Shown: positions 8,303 through 16,304 of the stretch, in pieces | Position numbering within the stretch: position 1 is the first letter of the stretch | Layout: every line of letters begins with the position of its first letter | Assembly (NCBI RefSeq): GCF_009498275.1 | Contig: NZ_CP045643.1 | Span: 3,224,001 to 3,288,000 of the forward strand | Direction of reading: 5' to 3' | From: Streptomyces fagopyri | Lineage (GTDB): Bacteria > Actinomycetota > Actinomycetes > Streptomycetales > Streptomycetaceae | DNA length: 64,000 nt | Translations under genes and position numbers: made by a program | Notes under the pieces: generated by a model | Databases searched by the model: none | The model's input: only the letters and a program-made list of their open reading frames with translations | What the model was told of the DNA's origin: nothing

Positions 8303-8825
8303 ATTTCCTCCTTCTCGGACGTACATCTCCTGGCCCTGACTGCCACTTGTCGGCGGCTCAGCCGGGCAGGGATGGGAGAAGTGCTACGTCCTCGGGAAGG
8401 AGAGCGCCCGTACTCCTCGGACGCCAATTGCGCCCGAACACACCGGCGATCACCCCCGAGCGACAACCACTGGTCGCGCCTGACACACATCACGCACAAC
8501 CTGCTGGACAGGCTCCGCCGAACGGCGAAGACCCCCCTGCCCAAGAGACGGCGCCACTGCCGCCGCCCCTACCCGGTGGGGACCCAGAAAACCCCTTGAC
8601 CCGATTGGATGTCGGAGTAGGGGAACGGACCGAGCGTCGCCGATCGTGGTGCATTCTGGCCGCCCGCACAAGGGGGTTCGTTACTCGCTAGTAACGGCCG
8701 GATAACCGAACAACGACCCGTCGGTATCGGTCGGCGACTCAGGGTGGCACTGGGGCTGATGACAAAAAGGTTGATCCACGGACGGAATCCGACAGATCAA
8801 CGCCTCCGACTTACTCCCAGTAACA
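8303..8825. promoter_or_regulatory. Upstream region of the DUF6230 module with two TTACT/AGTAA palindromes
   Basis: There is no convincing gene in this roughly 520-bp gap, and short frames here lack ribosome sites and coding bias. Two related palindromes stand out. One is CGTTACT-CGCT-AGTAACG at 8679-8696. The other is TTACT-CCC-AGTAA at 8811-8823, 115-130 bp away. The region is less GC-rich than its surroundings (around 8700-8850), as expected for promoter DNA. They could be operators for a dimeric repressor acting on the surface-protein module, or on a transcript running toward it. Confidence 0.45.
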
Positions 8826-8863
8826 GCGGCCGCGTTTACCAAGTTTTGGTAAAACGCGGCCGC
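8826..8863 (-). terminator. Terminator of cnoX
   Basis: Arms 8826-8842 and 8846-8863 pair over about 17 bp, with one extra A in the right arm and a 3-nt loop. GC-rich at the base and AT-rich toward the loop, it lies 61 bp beyond the cnoX stop. Confidence 0.75.
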
Positions 8864-8924
8864 ATGTGGCTCTCCTGACGAATCTTTCACCTGGGCGTCA
8901 CAACGCCCGGCGTTTAGGAACAGG

Positions 8925-9902
8925 TCAGAACAGGGCCCTGGCCAGCGCCCGGCGCGCCGCGATCACTCGCGGGTCGTCGGCGCCCACCACCTCGAAGAGC
9001 TCCAGCAACCGCACCCGTACGGCGTCGCGGTCGTCGCCCGCCGTGCGCTGCACCGTGTCGATGAGCCGCCCGAACGCGTCCTCGACATGGCCGCCGACCA
9101 GGTCCAGGTCGGCGGCGGCGATCTGCGCCCGCGCGTCCTTGGGGTTCGCCGCGGCCTCCTCGCGCACCTTGAGTGCGTCGGCGCCCTGCACCCGCCGCAG
9201 CAACTCGGCCTGGGCGAGGCCCAGCTTGGCCTCCGTGTTGCCCGGGTCGTCGCTCAGCACGTTCTGGTACGCCTGTACGGCACCGCCGAAGTCACCCGCG
9301 TCCAGGGCCTGTACGGCCGCTTCCAGGAGCGCGTCGTACGGTCCGGCCGGCATCTCGTGCTCCTCCGGCGCCGCACCGGGCTCGGCATCCTGGTCGACGA
9401 CCAGACCGGTGAGGCCGAAACGCTCCTCGGCGACCTGCACGAGCTGGTCCAGGGTCTCCCGGATCTGCGCCTCGGCGGCGGCTCCCTGGAAGAGCGGCAG
9501 CGCCTGTCCCGCGACCACCGCGAAGACGGCCGGGATCCCCTGGATGCCGAACTGCTGCATCAGCATCTGGTTGGCGTCGACGTCGATCTTGGCGAGGACG
9601 AACCGGCCGCCGTACTCGACGGCCAGCCGTTCGAGCACCGGGCTCAACTGCTTGCAGGGCTCGCACCACTCGGCCCAGAAGTCGATGACGACCGGAACCT
9701 CGGTGGACCGCTGCAGGACATCACGCTCGAATCCGGCCTCGTCGACATCGATGACGAGACTGGCGGGAGACACGGCCCCGCCTCCGCCGCCCTGCCTGGC
9801 CGCTTCGGCGCGCGCCTGCTCCGCCTTCGCCTTGGCCTCCTGGGCCGCCTTCACCGCGGCGAGGTCGACGACTCCGCTCATGGACATGTTCCGTGGCTGC
9901 AT
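8925..9902 (-). CDS. cnoX: Thioredoxin-TPR chaperedoxin (CnoX/YbbN family)
   Basis: This is a 325-residue cytoplasmic protein. A charged Ala/Lys-rich N-terminal region (about 12-40) precedes a thioredoxin fold (about 50-155) with the active site WCEPCK (Cys80 and Cys83) and the cis-proline segment GIPAV. A C-terminal tetratricopeptide-type helical domain follows (about 185-325). YbbN/CnoX proteins hold oxidised or unfolding clients and can pass them to chaperones. Unlike E. coli CnoX, whose motif has lost one Cys, both cysteines are present, so redox activity is expected. The start was set at ATG 9902, with GGAGG 8 nt upstream. It is divergent from the TetR gene. Confidence 0.85.
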   Translation of the reverse strand: MQPRNMSMSGVVDLAAVKAAQEAKAKAEQARAEAARQGGGGGAVSPASLVIDVDEAGFERDVLQRSTEVPVVIDFWAEWCEPCKQLSPVLERLAVEYGGRFVLAKIDVDANQMLMQQFGIQGIPAVFAVVAGQALPLFQGAAAEAQIRETLDQLVQVAEERFGLTGLVVDQDAEPGAAPEEHEMPAGPYDALLEAAVQALDAGDFGGAVQAYQNVLSDDPGNTEAKLGLAQAELLRRVQGADALKVREEAAANPKDARAQIAAADLDLVGGHVEDAFGRLIDTVQRTAGDDRDAVRVRLLELFEVVGADDPRVIAARRALARALF

Positions 9903-10079
9903 GAGTACATCCTCCCCCTTCCTCGCGCACGTGTGAAAAACGCTGTGAAAGCCGGGCCGCAACGTCCTGATCGTGGCGCCCCGCGTCCTGATCCCCGGTG
10001 CTCGCGCCGGGTCCCCACCCGGCGCCTGTGGTTGCCGCTCGCGCACGGGTCATGGCGTGCGAGCGTCGTCCGCAGCTTT

Positions 10080-10096
10080 CGCTACGGGTCGTAGCG
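10080..10096. promoter_or_regulatory. 17-bp palindromic operator candidate between cnoX and tetR
   Basis: CGCTACG-GGT-CGTAGCG is a perfect inverted repeat with 7-bp arms, located in the 298-bp divergent gap, 104 bp before the TetR gene and 177 bp before cnoX. Size and symmetry suit a TetR dimer. The TetR gene itself has TATGGT (10189-10194) 6 nt before its ATG and TTGCCC at 10168-10173, so its mRNA is probably leaderless. Confidence 0.45.
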
Positions 10097-10200
10097 TAAC
10101 TGTCGGGGGGCGCATCCGTCCGGCTTCCCCCGGTGATCTCCCTCACGACTTCACAGAACCGCCGGATTTGCCCGTCCACAACGGCGGATATGGTCCTGCC

Positions 10201-10827
10201 ATGCAGAGTCGCTCTTCCGTCCCGCGTACGGGGCGCCCGCGCAGCGCTGCCGCGGACGCCGCGATCCTGGAGGCGACGCGGGCGGCGCTGGTCGAACTGG
10301 GCTGGTCCAAGCTGACGTTGGGGGATGTGGCGACCCGGGCCGGGGTCGCCAAGACGACCCTCTACCGGCGCTGGGCCGGCAAGAACGAGCTCGTGGTCGA
10401 CGCGGTCGCCGTGCTCTTCGACGAACTGGAACTGCCCGACCGCGGCAGTCTGGCGGCGGACATCGAGGGTGTGGTGCTGCAGTTCGCGGCGATCCTGGAC
10501 CGGCCCGAGACGAAGACCGCCCTGATGGCGGTGGTGGCGGAGTCCACCCGTGACGAGCCCCTGCGGGAGCGGATCCGCACGTCGATCGTCGACCGGCAGA
10601 AGCGGCTCGTGGTGGAGGGGAGGGCGCGGGCCGCCGCACGGGGTGAGCTGCCGCCGGAGTCCGATCCCGAGGCGTCCGCGCGTACCGCGGATCTCGTCTT
10701 CGACGTGGTCGCGGGGGCGGTGGTGCATCGCACGCTCGTGAGTGCGGAGGTGGCGGACGAGCAGTGGGTGCGGGCGTTCACCCGGGTGCTCCTGCTCGGT
10801 CTGGCGGGCGCCACCGAGGCCCCCTGA
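10201..10827 (+). CDS. TetR-family transcriptional regulator
   Basis: This 208-residue protein has an N-terminal TetR helix-turn-helix (about 15-60: AAILEATRAALVELGWSKL, then GDVATRAGVAKTTLYRRW) and a C-terminal ligand/dimer domain of the TetR_C_11/16 type. It is likely a repressor. Its own gap carries the 17-bp palindrome at 10080-10096, so autoregulation or control of cnoX is possible. The ATG at 10201 has no ribosome site but a -10 box 6 nt upstream, consistent with a leaderless mRNA. Target and ligand are unknown. Confidence 0.88.
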   Translation: MQSRSSVPRTGRPRSAAADAAILEATRAALVELGWSKLTLGDVATRAGVAKTTLYRRWAGKNELVVDAVAVLFDELELPDRGSLAADIEGVVLQFAAILDRPETKTALMAVVAESTRDEPLRERIRTSIVDRQKRLVVEGRARAAARGELPPESDPEASARTADLVFDVVAGAVVHRTLVSAEVADEQWVRAFTRVLLLGLAGATEAP

Positions 10828-10873
10828 CCGGACGTTCTTCCGCCCCCGCCGCCCCTGCCCGACCCATCCCGTC

Positions 10874-11142
10874 CCTGGGGGGCTCCGCCCCCCAGGCCAC
10901 CGCCAGGGGGCGCTGCGCCCCCTGGACCCCCGCATCGCCCGAAGGGCTCGTCCTCAATCGCCGGACGGGCTGACATACCCAGCCCGTCCGGCGATTGAGG
11001 ACGAGGCCGTCCAGGCCGAACGGGGGTCTGGGGGCGGAGCCCCCGGGAACGGGATGATGGGGGTCCCCTGCTCGGGCGAAGCCGAGAGCTTGGGGGAGGG
11101 CAGGGGCGGCGGGGCGGCGGGGCGGCGGGGCGGCGGGGCGGC
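10874..11142. repeat. Cluster of intergenic palindromes and a G-rich 8-bp tandem repeat
   Basis: The 336-bp gap between convergent tetR and icmA is packed with structure. There are hairpins 10874-10882/10888-10896 and 10903-10911/10917-10925, and a perfect 25-bp stem 10947-10971/10981-11005 with a 9-nt loop. A further GC hairpin lies near 11030-11045, followed by a GCTCGGGCGAAGCCGAGAGC-type palindromic element near 11070. The last part is five copies of GGGGCGGC (11103-11142), able to form G-quadruplexes. The 25-bp arm carries the CCCGTCCGGCGATTGAGGAC sequence that recurs between Streptomyces genes (from memory). It would terminate both genes. Confidence 0.75.
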
Positions 11143-11163
11143 GGGGGCGAGGAAACCCGGGGT

Positions 11164-12864
11164 TCAGAAGCCCGCCGGCTCCGTGTACACCCCCCACTCC
11201 TCCCGGAGGACATCGCAGATCTCGCCGAGCGTCGCCTCCGCCCGTACCGCCTCCAGCATCGGTGCGATCATGTTGGACCCGTCCCGCGCGGCGGCGAGCA
11301 TCGCGTCCAGGGCCTGGCGCACGCGCGCGTCGTCCCGCGCGCCCCGCCGCGTCCCCAGCTCCCGCACCTGTTCCCGCTCGACCTCATGGCTGACCCGCAG
11401 GATCTCCAGGTCGCCGGTCACGGACCCGTGGTGGACGTTCACCCCGACCACCCGCTTGTCGCCCTTCTCCAGCGCGCGCTGGTACTGGAACGCGGACTCG
11501 GCGATCTCCCCGGTGAACCAGCCGTCCTCGATCCCCCGCAGGATGCCGGAGGTGATCGGTCCGATCGGGTGCCGGCCGTCGGGGTGCGCCCGCAGACCCC
11601 GCTCCCTGATCTGCTCGAAGATCTTCTCCGCGTCGGCCTCGATCCGGTCGGTGAGCTGCTCGACGTACCAGGAACCGCCCAGCGGGTCGGCCACGTTGGC
11701 GACGCCGGTCTCCTCCATCAGCACCTGCTGGGTCCGCAGGGCGATCTCGGCGGCCTGCTCGGACGGCAGCGCGAGCGTCTCGTCCAGGGCGTTGGTGTGC
11801 AGCGAGTTCGTGCCGCCCAGCACCGCGGCGAGCGCCTCCACCGCCGTACGGACGACGTTGTTGTACGGCTGCTGGGCCGTCAGCGAGACACCGGCCGTCT
11901 GGGTGTGGAAGCGCAGCCACTGCGCCTTGTCCGACTTCGCGCCGTACACGTCCCGCATCCACCGTGCCCAGATCCGCCGGGCCGCGCGGAACTTGGCGAT
12001 CTCCTCGAAGAAGTCGAGATGCGCGTCGAAGAAGAAGGAGAGTCCGGAGGCGAACACGTCGACGTCCAGACCGCGCGAGAGGCCCAGTTCGACGTACCCG
12101 AAACCGTCCGCCAGCGTGTACGCCAGCTCCTGCGCGGCCGTGGAGCCCGCCTCCCGGATGTGGTAGCCGGAGACGGACAGCGGCTTGTAGGCGGGGATCT
12201 TCGACGCGCAGTGCTCCATCAGGTCGCCGATGAGGCGCAGATGCGGCTCGGGCTCGAAGAGCCACTCCTTCTGGGCGATGTACTCCTTGAAGATGTCGGT
12301 CTGGAGCGTGCCGTTCAGGACGGCGGGGTCCACGCCCTGGCGCTCGGCTGCGACCAGGTACATGCAGAAGACGGGCACGGCCGGTCCGCTGATCGTCATC
12401 GACGTGGTGACGTCACCGAGCGGGATGTCCTTGAACAGGACCTCCATGTCGGCCGCGGAGTCGATCGCGACCCCGCAGTGCCCGACCTCACCGAGCGCGC
12501 GGGGGTCGTCGGAGTCGCGGCCCATGAGGGTCGGCATGTCGAAGGCGACCGAGAGACCGCCGCCGCCCGCGGCGAGGATCATCTTGTACCGCTCGTTGGT
12601 CTGCTCGGCGTTCCCGAAGCCGGCGAACTGGCGGATCGTCCACGTGCGCCCTCGGTAGCCGGTCGGGTGGAGCCCTCGGGTGAAGGGGTATTCGCCGGGC
12701 CATCCGATCCGCTCGAAGCCGTCGTACGCGTCCCCGGGCCGGGGCCCGTACACCGGCTCCACGGGGTCGCCGGAGAGCGTGGTGAAGTCCGCGTCGCGCT
12801 TGCGCGATGCGTCGTACCGGGCCTGCCAGCGTCGGCGGCCCTCTTCGATGGCGTCAGCGTCCAT
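11164..12864 (-). CDS. icmA: Isobutyryl-CoA mutase large subunit
   Basis: IcmA is the substrate-binding TIM-barrel subunit of the adenosylcobalamin-dependent enzyme that interconverts isobutyryl-CoA and n-butyryl-CoA. It works with a small B12-binding subunit (IcmB), not seen in this window. The 566-residue length equals known IcmA and is shorter than one-piece methylmalonyl-CoA mutases because the B12 domain is absent. Landmarks are RTWTIRQFAGFGNAEQTNER, GGGGLSVAFDMPTLMGRDSD, MTISGPAV, and NTLQTD-like NGTLQTDIFKEYIAQKEWLF. The ATG at 12864 starts MDADAIEEG as in known IcmA; it has no ribosome site and a predicted leaderless start. MeaB at 21 kb is the likely partner GTPase. Confidence 0.92.
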   Translation of the reverse strand: MDADAIEEGRRRWQARYDASRKRDADFTTLSGDPVEPVYGPRPGDAYDGFERIGWPGEYPFTRGLHPTGYRGRTWTIRQFAGFGNAEQTNERYKMILAAGGGGLSVAFDMPTLMGRDSDDPRALGEVGHCGVAIDSAADMEVLFKDIPLGDVTTSMTISGPAVPVFCMYLVAAERQGVDPAVLNGTLQTDIFKEYIAQKEWLFEPEPHLRLIGDLMEHCASKIPAYKPLSVSGYHIREAGSTAAQELAYTLADGFGYVELGLSRGLDVDVFASGLSFFFDAHLDFFEEIAKFRAARRIWARWMRDVYGAKSDKAQWLRFHTQTAGVSLTAQQPYNNVVRTAVEALAAVLGGTNSLHTNALDETLALPSEQAAEIALRTQQVLMEETGVANVADPLGGSWYVEQLTDRIEADAEKIFEQIRERGLRAHPDGRHPIGPITSGILRGIEDGWFTGEIAESAFQYQRALEKGDKRVVGVNVHHGSVTGDLEILRVSHEVEREQVRELGTRRGARDDARVRQALDAMLAAARDGSNMIAPMLEAVRAEATLGEICDVLREEWGVYTEPAGF

Positions 12865-12896
12865 GCGTACAAATTTACTAGGACGTCCTAGTAAAT
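12865..12896 (-). promoter_or_regulatory. icmA promoter overlapped by a 24-bp perfect palindrome
   Basis: Positions 12873-12896 form a perfect 24-bp palindrome centred on GGACGTCC (TACTAGGACGTCCTAGTA is its inner 18 bp). On the minus strand its last bases supply TAAATT (12872-12877), a -10 box 7 nt before the icmA ATG. A protein bound here would block the promoter, as a TetR-type repressor does. The partial copy GGACGTCCTAGG lies at 13005-13016, about 130 bp upstream. Confidence 0.65.
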
Positions 12897-13011
12897 GTCG
12901 ATGGGAAACCGCCACGGACCACACCGACGGCGGTACGGAGGGTCCGGTGGCGGCGGGATTCCAGCGGTGTCGCGGCCGGCCCGGCGGTCCGGGCAGGTGC
13001 CGCGGGACGTC

Positions 13012-13350
13012 CTAGGCCTTGGCGGTCACGGGAGAGTCGTCCGTGATCCTCGACTCCAGCTCGCGGCTTACCTTGCGCTCCACGAAGAACGCCGCCGTCG
13101 GGATCGTCCCGGCCAGCAGCACCCAGAGCTGCTTGCCGACCGGCCACTTCGCCTTGGCGCCCAGGTCGAAGGCGAACACGAGGTAGACGACGTACAGCCA
13201 GCCGTGCGCGATGGCGACGACGCGGGTGAAGTCCACGGCGCCGTTCATGTCGAGCACGTACTTGGCGATCACACCGAGGGTCAGCAGGACCAGCAGCACA
13301 CCGGTGACGTAGGCCATCACGCGGTAGCGGGTCAGCACGCTCTTCTTCAT
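13012..13350 (-). CDS. DUF3817 small membrane protein (first copy)
   Basis: This 112-residue protein has three hydrophobic helices: VMAYVTGVLLVLLTLGVIAKY, AHGWLYVVYLVFAFDL and LWVLLAGTIPTAAFFVE. It ends with the FFVERKV(S) motif and a charged tail, as in the DUF3817 family of actinobacterial membrane proteins. Function is unknown. Start ATG 13350 was chosen because TACGCT lies 7 nt upstream (leaderless type) and the family begins MKKS-like. A related protein lies at 14380-14727; the two share the RW/KW, LxxxxPTxxFFxERK pattern. Confidence 0.8.
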   Translation of the reverse strand: MKKSVLTRYRVMAYVTGVLLVLLTLGVIAKYVLDMNGAVDFTRVVAIAHGWLYVVYLVFAFDLGAKAKWPVGKQLWVLLAGTIPTAAFFVERKVSRELESRITDDSPVTAKA

Positions 13351-13405
13351 GCCCACGAGCGTAACGGCCCCTTTCACGGGATCTTCGCGCGCCCCCGCTC
13401 GTCGT

Positions 13406-13915
13406 CTACTCGTCGTCGAAGTCGTGCGCCGAGACCCGCAGCGGCCGCAGCATCGCGAAGATCTCCCCGCACTCCTCGGAGTCGTACGCCCCGAGTCCGA
13501 AGTCCATGTCCATCAGGTCGCGGGTCGCCGCGTCGCAGACCTCGCGGCCCTTCTCGGTGATGGAGGCGAGCGTGCCGCGCCCGTCGTTGGGGTTGGGGCG
13601 TTTGTCGACGAGTCCGGACCGCACCAGGCGGTCCACGGTGTTCGTGACGGAGGTGGGGTGCACCATCAGCCGCTCACCGATCTTGGACATCGGCAGCTCG
13701 CCGGCCTTGGAGAAGGTGAGCAGCACCAGGGCCTCGTAGCGCGCGAAGGTCAGTCCGTACGGCTTGACGACCGCGTCGACCTCGGCGAGGAGGATCTGGT
13801 GCGCGCGCATGATCGAGGTGATCGCGGCCATGGACGGCACGGATCCCCAGCGCTGTCTCCAGAGTTCGTCGGCGCGGGCGATGGGATCGAAGGCAAGGCT
13901 GAGCGGCTTCGGCAC
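13406..13915 (-). CDS. MarR-family transcriptional regulator
   Basis: This 169-residue protein has a winged helix. Helical dimer arms (about 15-55) precede LPMSKIGERLMVHPTSVTNT (recognition helix region, about 80-100), then VDRLVRSGLVDKRPNPNDGR (wing) and LTEKG-like ITEKGREV. MarR proteins bind palindromic operators as dimers, usually repressing adjacent genes. The GTG at 13915 was chosen over the longer frame because the protein then begins VPKPLSLAFDPI; TAAGGT lies 8 nt upstream. It stands between two DUF3817 genes and an MTH1187 gene, all on the same strand, which may be its targets. Confidence 0.85.
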   Translation of the reverse strand: MPKPLSLAFDPIARADELWRQRWGSVPSMAAITSIMRAHQILLAEVDAVVKPYGLTFARYEALVLLTFSKAGELPMSKIGERLMVHPTSVTNTVDRLVRSGLVDKRPNPNDGRGTLASITEKGREVCDAATRDLMDMDFGLGAYDSEECGEIFAMLRPLRVSAHDFDDE

Positions 13916-14030
13916 GGCATGAGACCTTACCCGCCGGTCATATCGTGGTCTGCCCCGTCTCGCCCTTCGGTCGCGCATACGTTCCCGTACGCCTCGGGGC
14001 GCGGGAGACGGCCGCTGAAACCGCCGGGCG

Positions 14031-14065
14031 CGCGGAACCCCGGCCCACTGGACCGGGGTTCCGCG
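14031..14065 (-). terminator. Terminator after the MTH1187 gene
   Basis: A perfect 13-bp stem (14031-14043 with 14053-14065) with a 9-nt loop lies 25 bp past the MTH1187-family stop, separating that pair of genes from the downstream marR gene. Confidence 0.8.
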
Positions 14066-14089
14066 GTACGGGGGCCGCTGGGGGCCGGG

Positions 14090-14383
14090 TCAGGCGGACA
14101 GATGCCGCTCCACCGTCTCCACCTTCGAGGTCAGACCGTCCGTCACACCGGGGCGGATGTCCGCCTTGAGGACGACGGAGACGCGCGGCGCCCGGGCCTC
14201 GACGGCGGCGACGGCACGCTTGACCACGTCCATCACCTCGTCCCACTCCCCCTCGATCGAGGTGAACATGGCGTCGGTGCGGTGCGGCAGGCCCGACGCG
14301 CGGACGACCCGGACGGCGTCGGCGACGTACTCCCCCACGTCCTCGCCGACACCGAGCGGTGTCACGGAGAAGGCGACGATCAC
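14090..14383 (-). CDS. MTH1187-family thiamine-binding protein
   Basis: This 97-residue protein begins [20 protein letters not shown] and has the family pattern of two beta-alpha-beta halves with the [16 protein letters not shown] segment. The MTH1187/YkoF-like superfamily binds thiamine or its phosphates without known catalysis. The GTG at 14383 overlaps the stop of the upstream DUF3817 gene (GTGA), so the two are translationally coupled. The link between a thiamine-binding fold and a small membrane protein suggests a possible uptake or sensing role, which is inference. Confidence 0.82.
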   Translation of the reverse strand: MIVAFSVTPLGVGEDVGEYVADAVRVVRASGLPHRTDAMFTSIEGEWDEVMDVVKRAVAAVEARAPRVSVVLKADIRPGVTDGLTSKVETVERHLSA

Positions 14384-14727
14384 GACGACCCCACGACTCC
14401 GTCACGGCGGGCGCGGGAGGCGATGACCGCGTCCTCGCTCTCGCGCCGCAGCTTGCGCTCGGCGAAGAACCCGCCGGTGGGCAGCACGGAGAGGACGAAG
14501 TAGAGGATGCCGGTGCCGGCGCTCCACCGGGCGCGGTTCCAGGCGTCCGCCCAGAAGATCACGTAGAGGACGAAGAGCACCCCGTGGACCGCGCCCATGA
14601 CGGGCACCGCGTTGAAGTCCGTGGTCCGCTTCAGCACCGAGCAGACCAGCAGCAGCAGGAAGGAGACGGCCTCGGGGGCCGAGACCAGACGGAGGCGGCG
14701 GAGGGCGGTGGCGGTCTTTATGTCCAC
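14380..14727 (-). CDS. DUF3817 small membrane protein (second copy)
   Basis: This 115-residue protein has hydrophobic helices at about 15-33 ([16 protein letters not shown]), about 40-62 ([21 protein letters not shown]) and about 72-88 ([18 protein letters not shown]), with the DUF3817 end motif FFAERKL. The GTG at 14727 has GAAGGTGA 5 nt upstream. It overlaps the MTH1187 gene by 4 bp. It is a diverged relative of the protein at 13012-13350. Confidence 0.8.
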   Translation of the reverse strand: MDIKTATALRRLRLVSAPEAVSFLLLLVCSVLKRTTDFNAVPVMGAVHGVLFVLYVIFWADAWNRARWSAGTGILYFVLSVLPTGGFFAERKLRRESEDAVIASRARRDGVVGSS

Positions 14728-15013
14728 GGGTCACCTTCGGTGGGATCGGGGGAGAGTCGTCGGTCGTCCGGGCCCGAGCTTTGTGAACGCAAGCACAAGG
14801 CCTCCGCCATTGTGGCATCCGGGGCCCCGCGCCCGGGCCGGGGGGTGCCGGGCCGCGCGCCCCGGGCCCACCGGGCGTCCGCCCTCCCGCCCGCTCGGGG
14901 GCGTCCCGCCCGGCCCCGCGGGAGGTCCCGTCCACCCCTTAGGGGTCCGTTCAGGGGTGAGATCCACCCGTGGACCCTGTCCGCCCCCGCACCCTGCCGC
15001 TACCGTCACAACC

Positions 15014-15652
15014 GTGGCGATGTTCCGACTTCAAGGCAGCAAGGTGCTGGCCGTCGACATGACCGGGGACGCCGTGAAGGCGAAGAACGGCTCCATGGTC
15101 GCGTACGACGGTCAGATGGCCTTCAAGAAACTGAGCGGCGGCGGTGAGGGGATCCGCGGGATGGTGACGCGGCGCCTGACCGGCGAGCAGATGACGGTGA
15201 TGGAGGTGAAGGGGCACGGGACCTGCTGGTTCGCGGACCGGGCGAGCGAGATCAACCTGGTGGGTCTCCAGGGCGACAAGCTGTTCGTCGAGTCCAGCAA
15301 TCTCCTCGCGACCGACGCCGGGCTGCGCACGGGTACGTCCTTCACCGGACTGCGCGGCGCCTCCCAGGGCAACGGTCTGTTCACGACCACCGTCGAGGGC
15401 CACGGCCAGGCGGCGATCACGTCCGACGGGCCGGCGGTGGTGCTGCGCGTCAGCTCCCAGTACCCGCTGACGGTGGACCCCGGGGCGTACATCGCGCACC
15501 AGGGCAACGTCCGACAGTCCTTCCAGGCCGGTGTGACGTTCCGCACGCTCATGGGCGAGGGCGGCGGCGAGGCCTTCCAGATCCGCTTCGAGGGCGACGG
15601 TCTGGTCTACGTCCAGCCCAGTGAGCGCAACACGATCGCGGGAGACCTGTGA
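15014..15652 (+). CDS. AIM24-family protein 1
   Basis: This 212-residue protein (210 if the ATG at 15020 is used) is almost all beta-strand, with the AIM24 pattern: MVAYDGQMAFKKL, EVKGHGTCWFAD, LFVESSNLLATD, GLFTTTVEGHGQAAI and VDPGAYIAHQGNV. AIM24 (formerly DUF124) proteins are beta-helical or jelly-roll relatives of TRAP/TNF-like folds. The yeast member acts in mitochondria, and bacterial roles are unclear. TACCGT (15001-15006) lies 7 nt before GTG 15014, with no ribosome site, suggesting a leaderless start. It is the first of three related adjacent genes. Confidence 0.82.
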   Translation: MAMFRLQGSKVLAVDMTGDAVKAKNGSMVAYDGQMAFKKLSGGGEGIRGMVTRRLTGEQMTVMEVKGHGTCWFADRASEINLVGLQGDKLFVESSNLLATDAGLRTGTSFTGLRGASQGNGLFTTTVEGHGQAAITSDGPAVVLRVSSQYPLTVDPGAYIAHQGNVRQSFQAGVTFRTLMGEGGGEAFQIRFEGDGLVYVQPSERNTIAGDL

Positions 15653-15653
15653 C

Positions 15654-16304
15654 ATGCCGTTCCGCGAAGTGAACTCCAAGATGATCGAGGCGACGGTCCT
15701 GCCCGGCCAGCGCCTCTTCAGTCAGCGCGGCGCGATGCTCGCCTACAAGGGCGAAGTGTCCTTCACGCCCAACATCCAGGGCGGTCAGGGCGGGATCATG
15801 TCGATGATCGGCCGCCGGGTGGCGAACGAGGCCACCCCGCTGATGACCGTCGAGGGCAGCGGCACGGTCCTGTTCGGGCACGGCGGCCACCACATCCAGG
15901 TGATCAGCCTCACCGGCGACACGCTCTACGTCGAGGCGGACCGGCTGCTGGCCTTCGACGGCACCCTGCAGCAGGGCACGATGTTCCTCGGCTCGCAGGG
16001 CGGCGTCATGGGCATGGTCCGCGGCCAGGTGACGGGCCAGGGCCTGTTCACCACCACCCTCAAGGGACAAGGCGCGGTCGCCGTGATGGCGCACGGCGGG
16101 GTCATCGAGGTGCCGATCACCCCGCAGCGCCCGGTCCACGTCGACCCGCAGGCGTACGTGGCGCACCACGGCGACGTACGCAACAAGCTCTCCACGGCAC
16201 TCGGCTGGCGCGACATGGTGGGCCGCGGTTCGGGCGAGGCGTTCCAGCTGGAGCTGAGCGGCAGTGGTGCGGTGTACGTCCAGGCCTCGGAGGAGAAGCT
16301 GTGA
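15654..16304 (+). CDS. AIM24-family protein 2
   Basis: This 216-residue paralogue follows the first AIM24 gene by one base. It repeats the same landmarks: RGAMLAYKGEVSFT, TVEGSGTVLFGHGG, LYVEADRLLAFDG, GLFTTTLKGQGAVAVMAHGG and VDPQAYVAHHGDV. A Gly-rich segment (QGGQGGIMSMIGRRV) lies between strands. The tight spacing means co-translation with its neighbours, and the products probably assemble together. No catalytic residues are apparent. Confidence 0.82.
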   Translation: MPFREVNSKMIEATVLPGQRLFSQRGAMLAYKGEVSFTPNIQGGQGGIMSMIGRRVANEATPLMTVEGSGTVLFGHGGHHIQVISLTGDTLYVEADRLLAFDGTLQQGTMFLGSQGGVMGMVRGQVTGQGLFTTTLKGQGAVAVMAHGGVIEVPITPQRPVHVDPQAYVAHHGDVRNKLSTALGWRDMVGRGSGEAFQLELSGSGAVYVQASEEKL

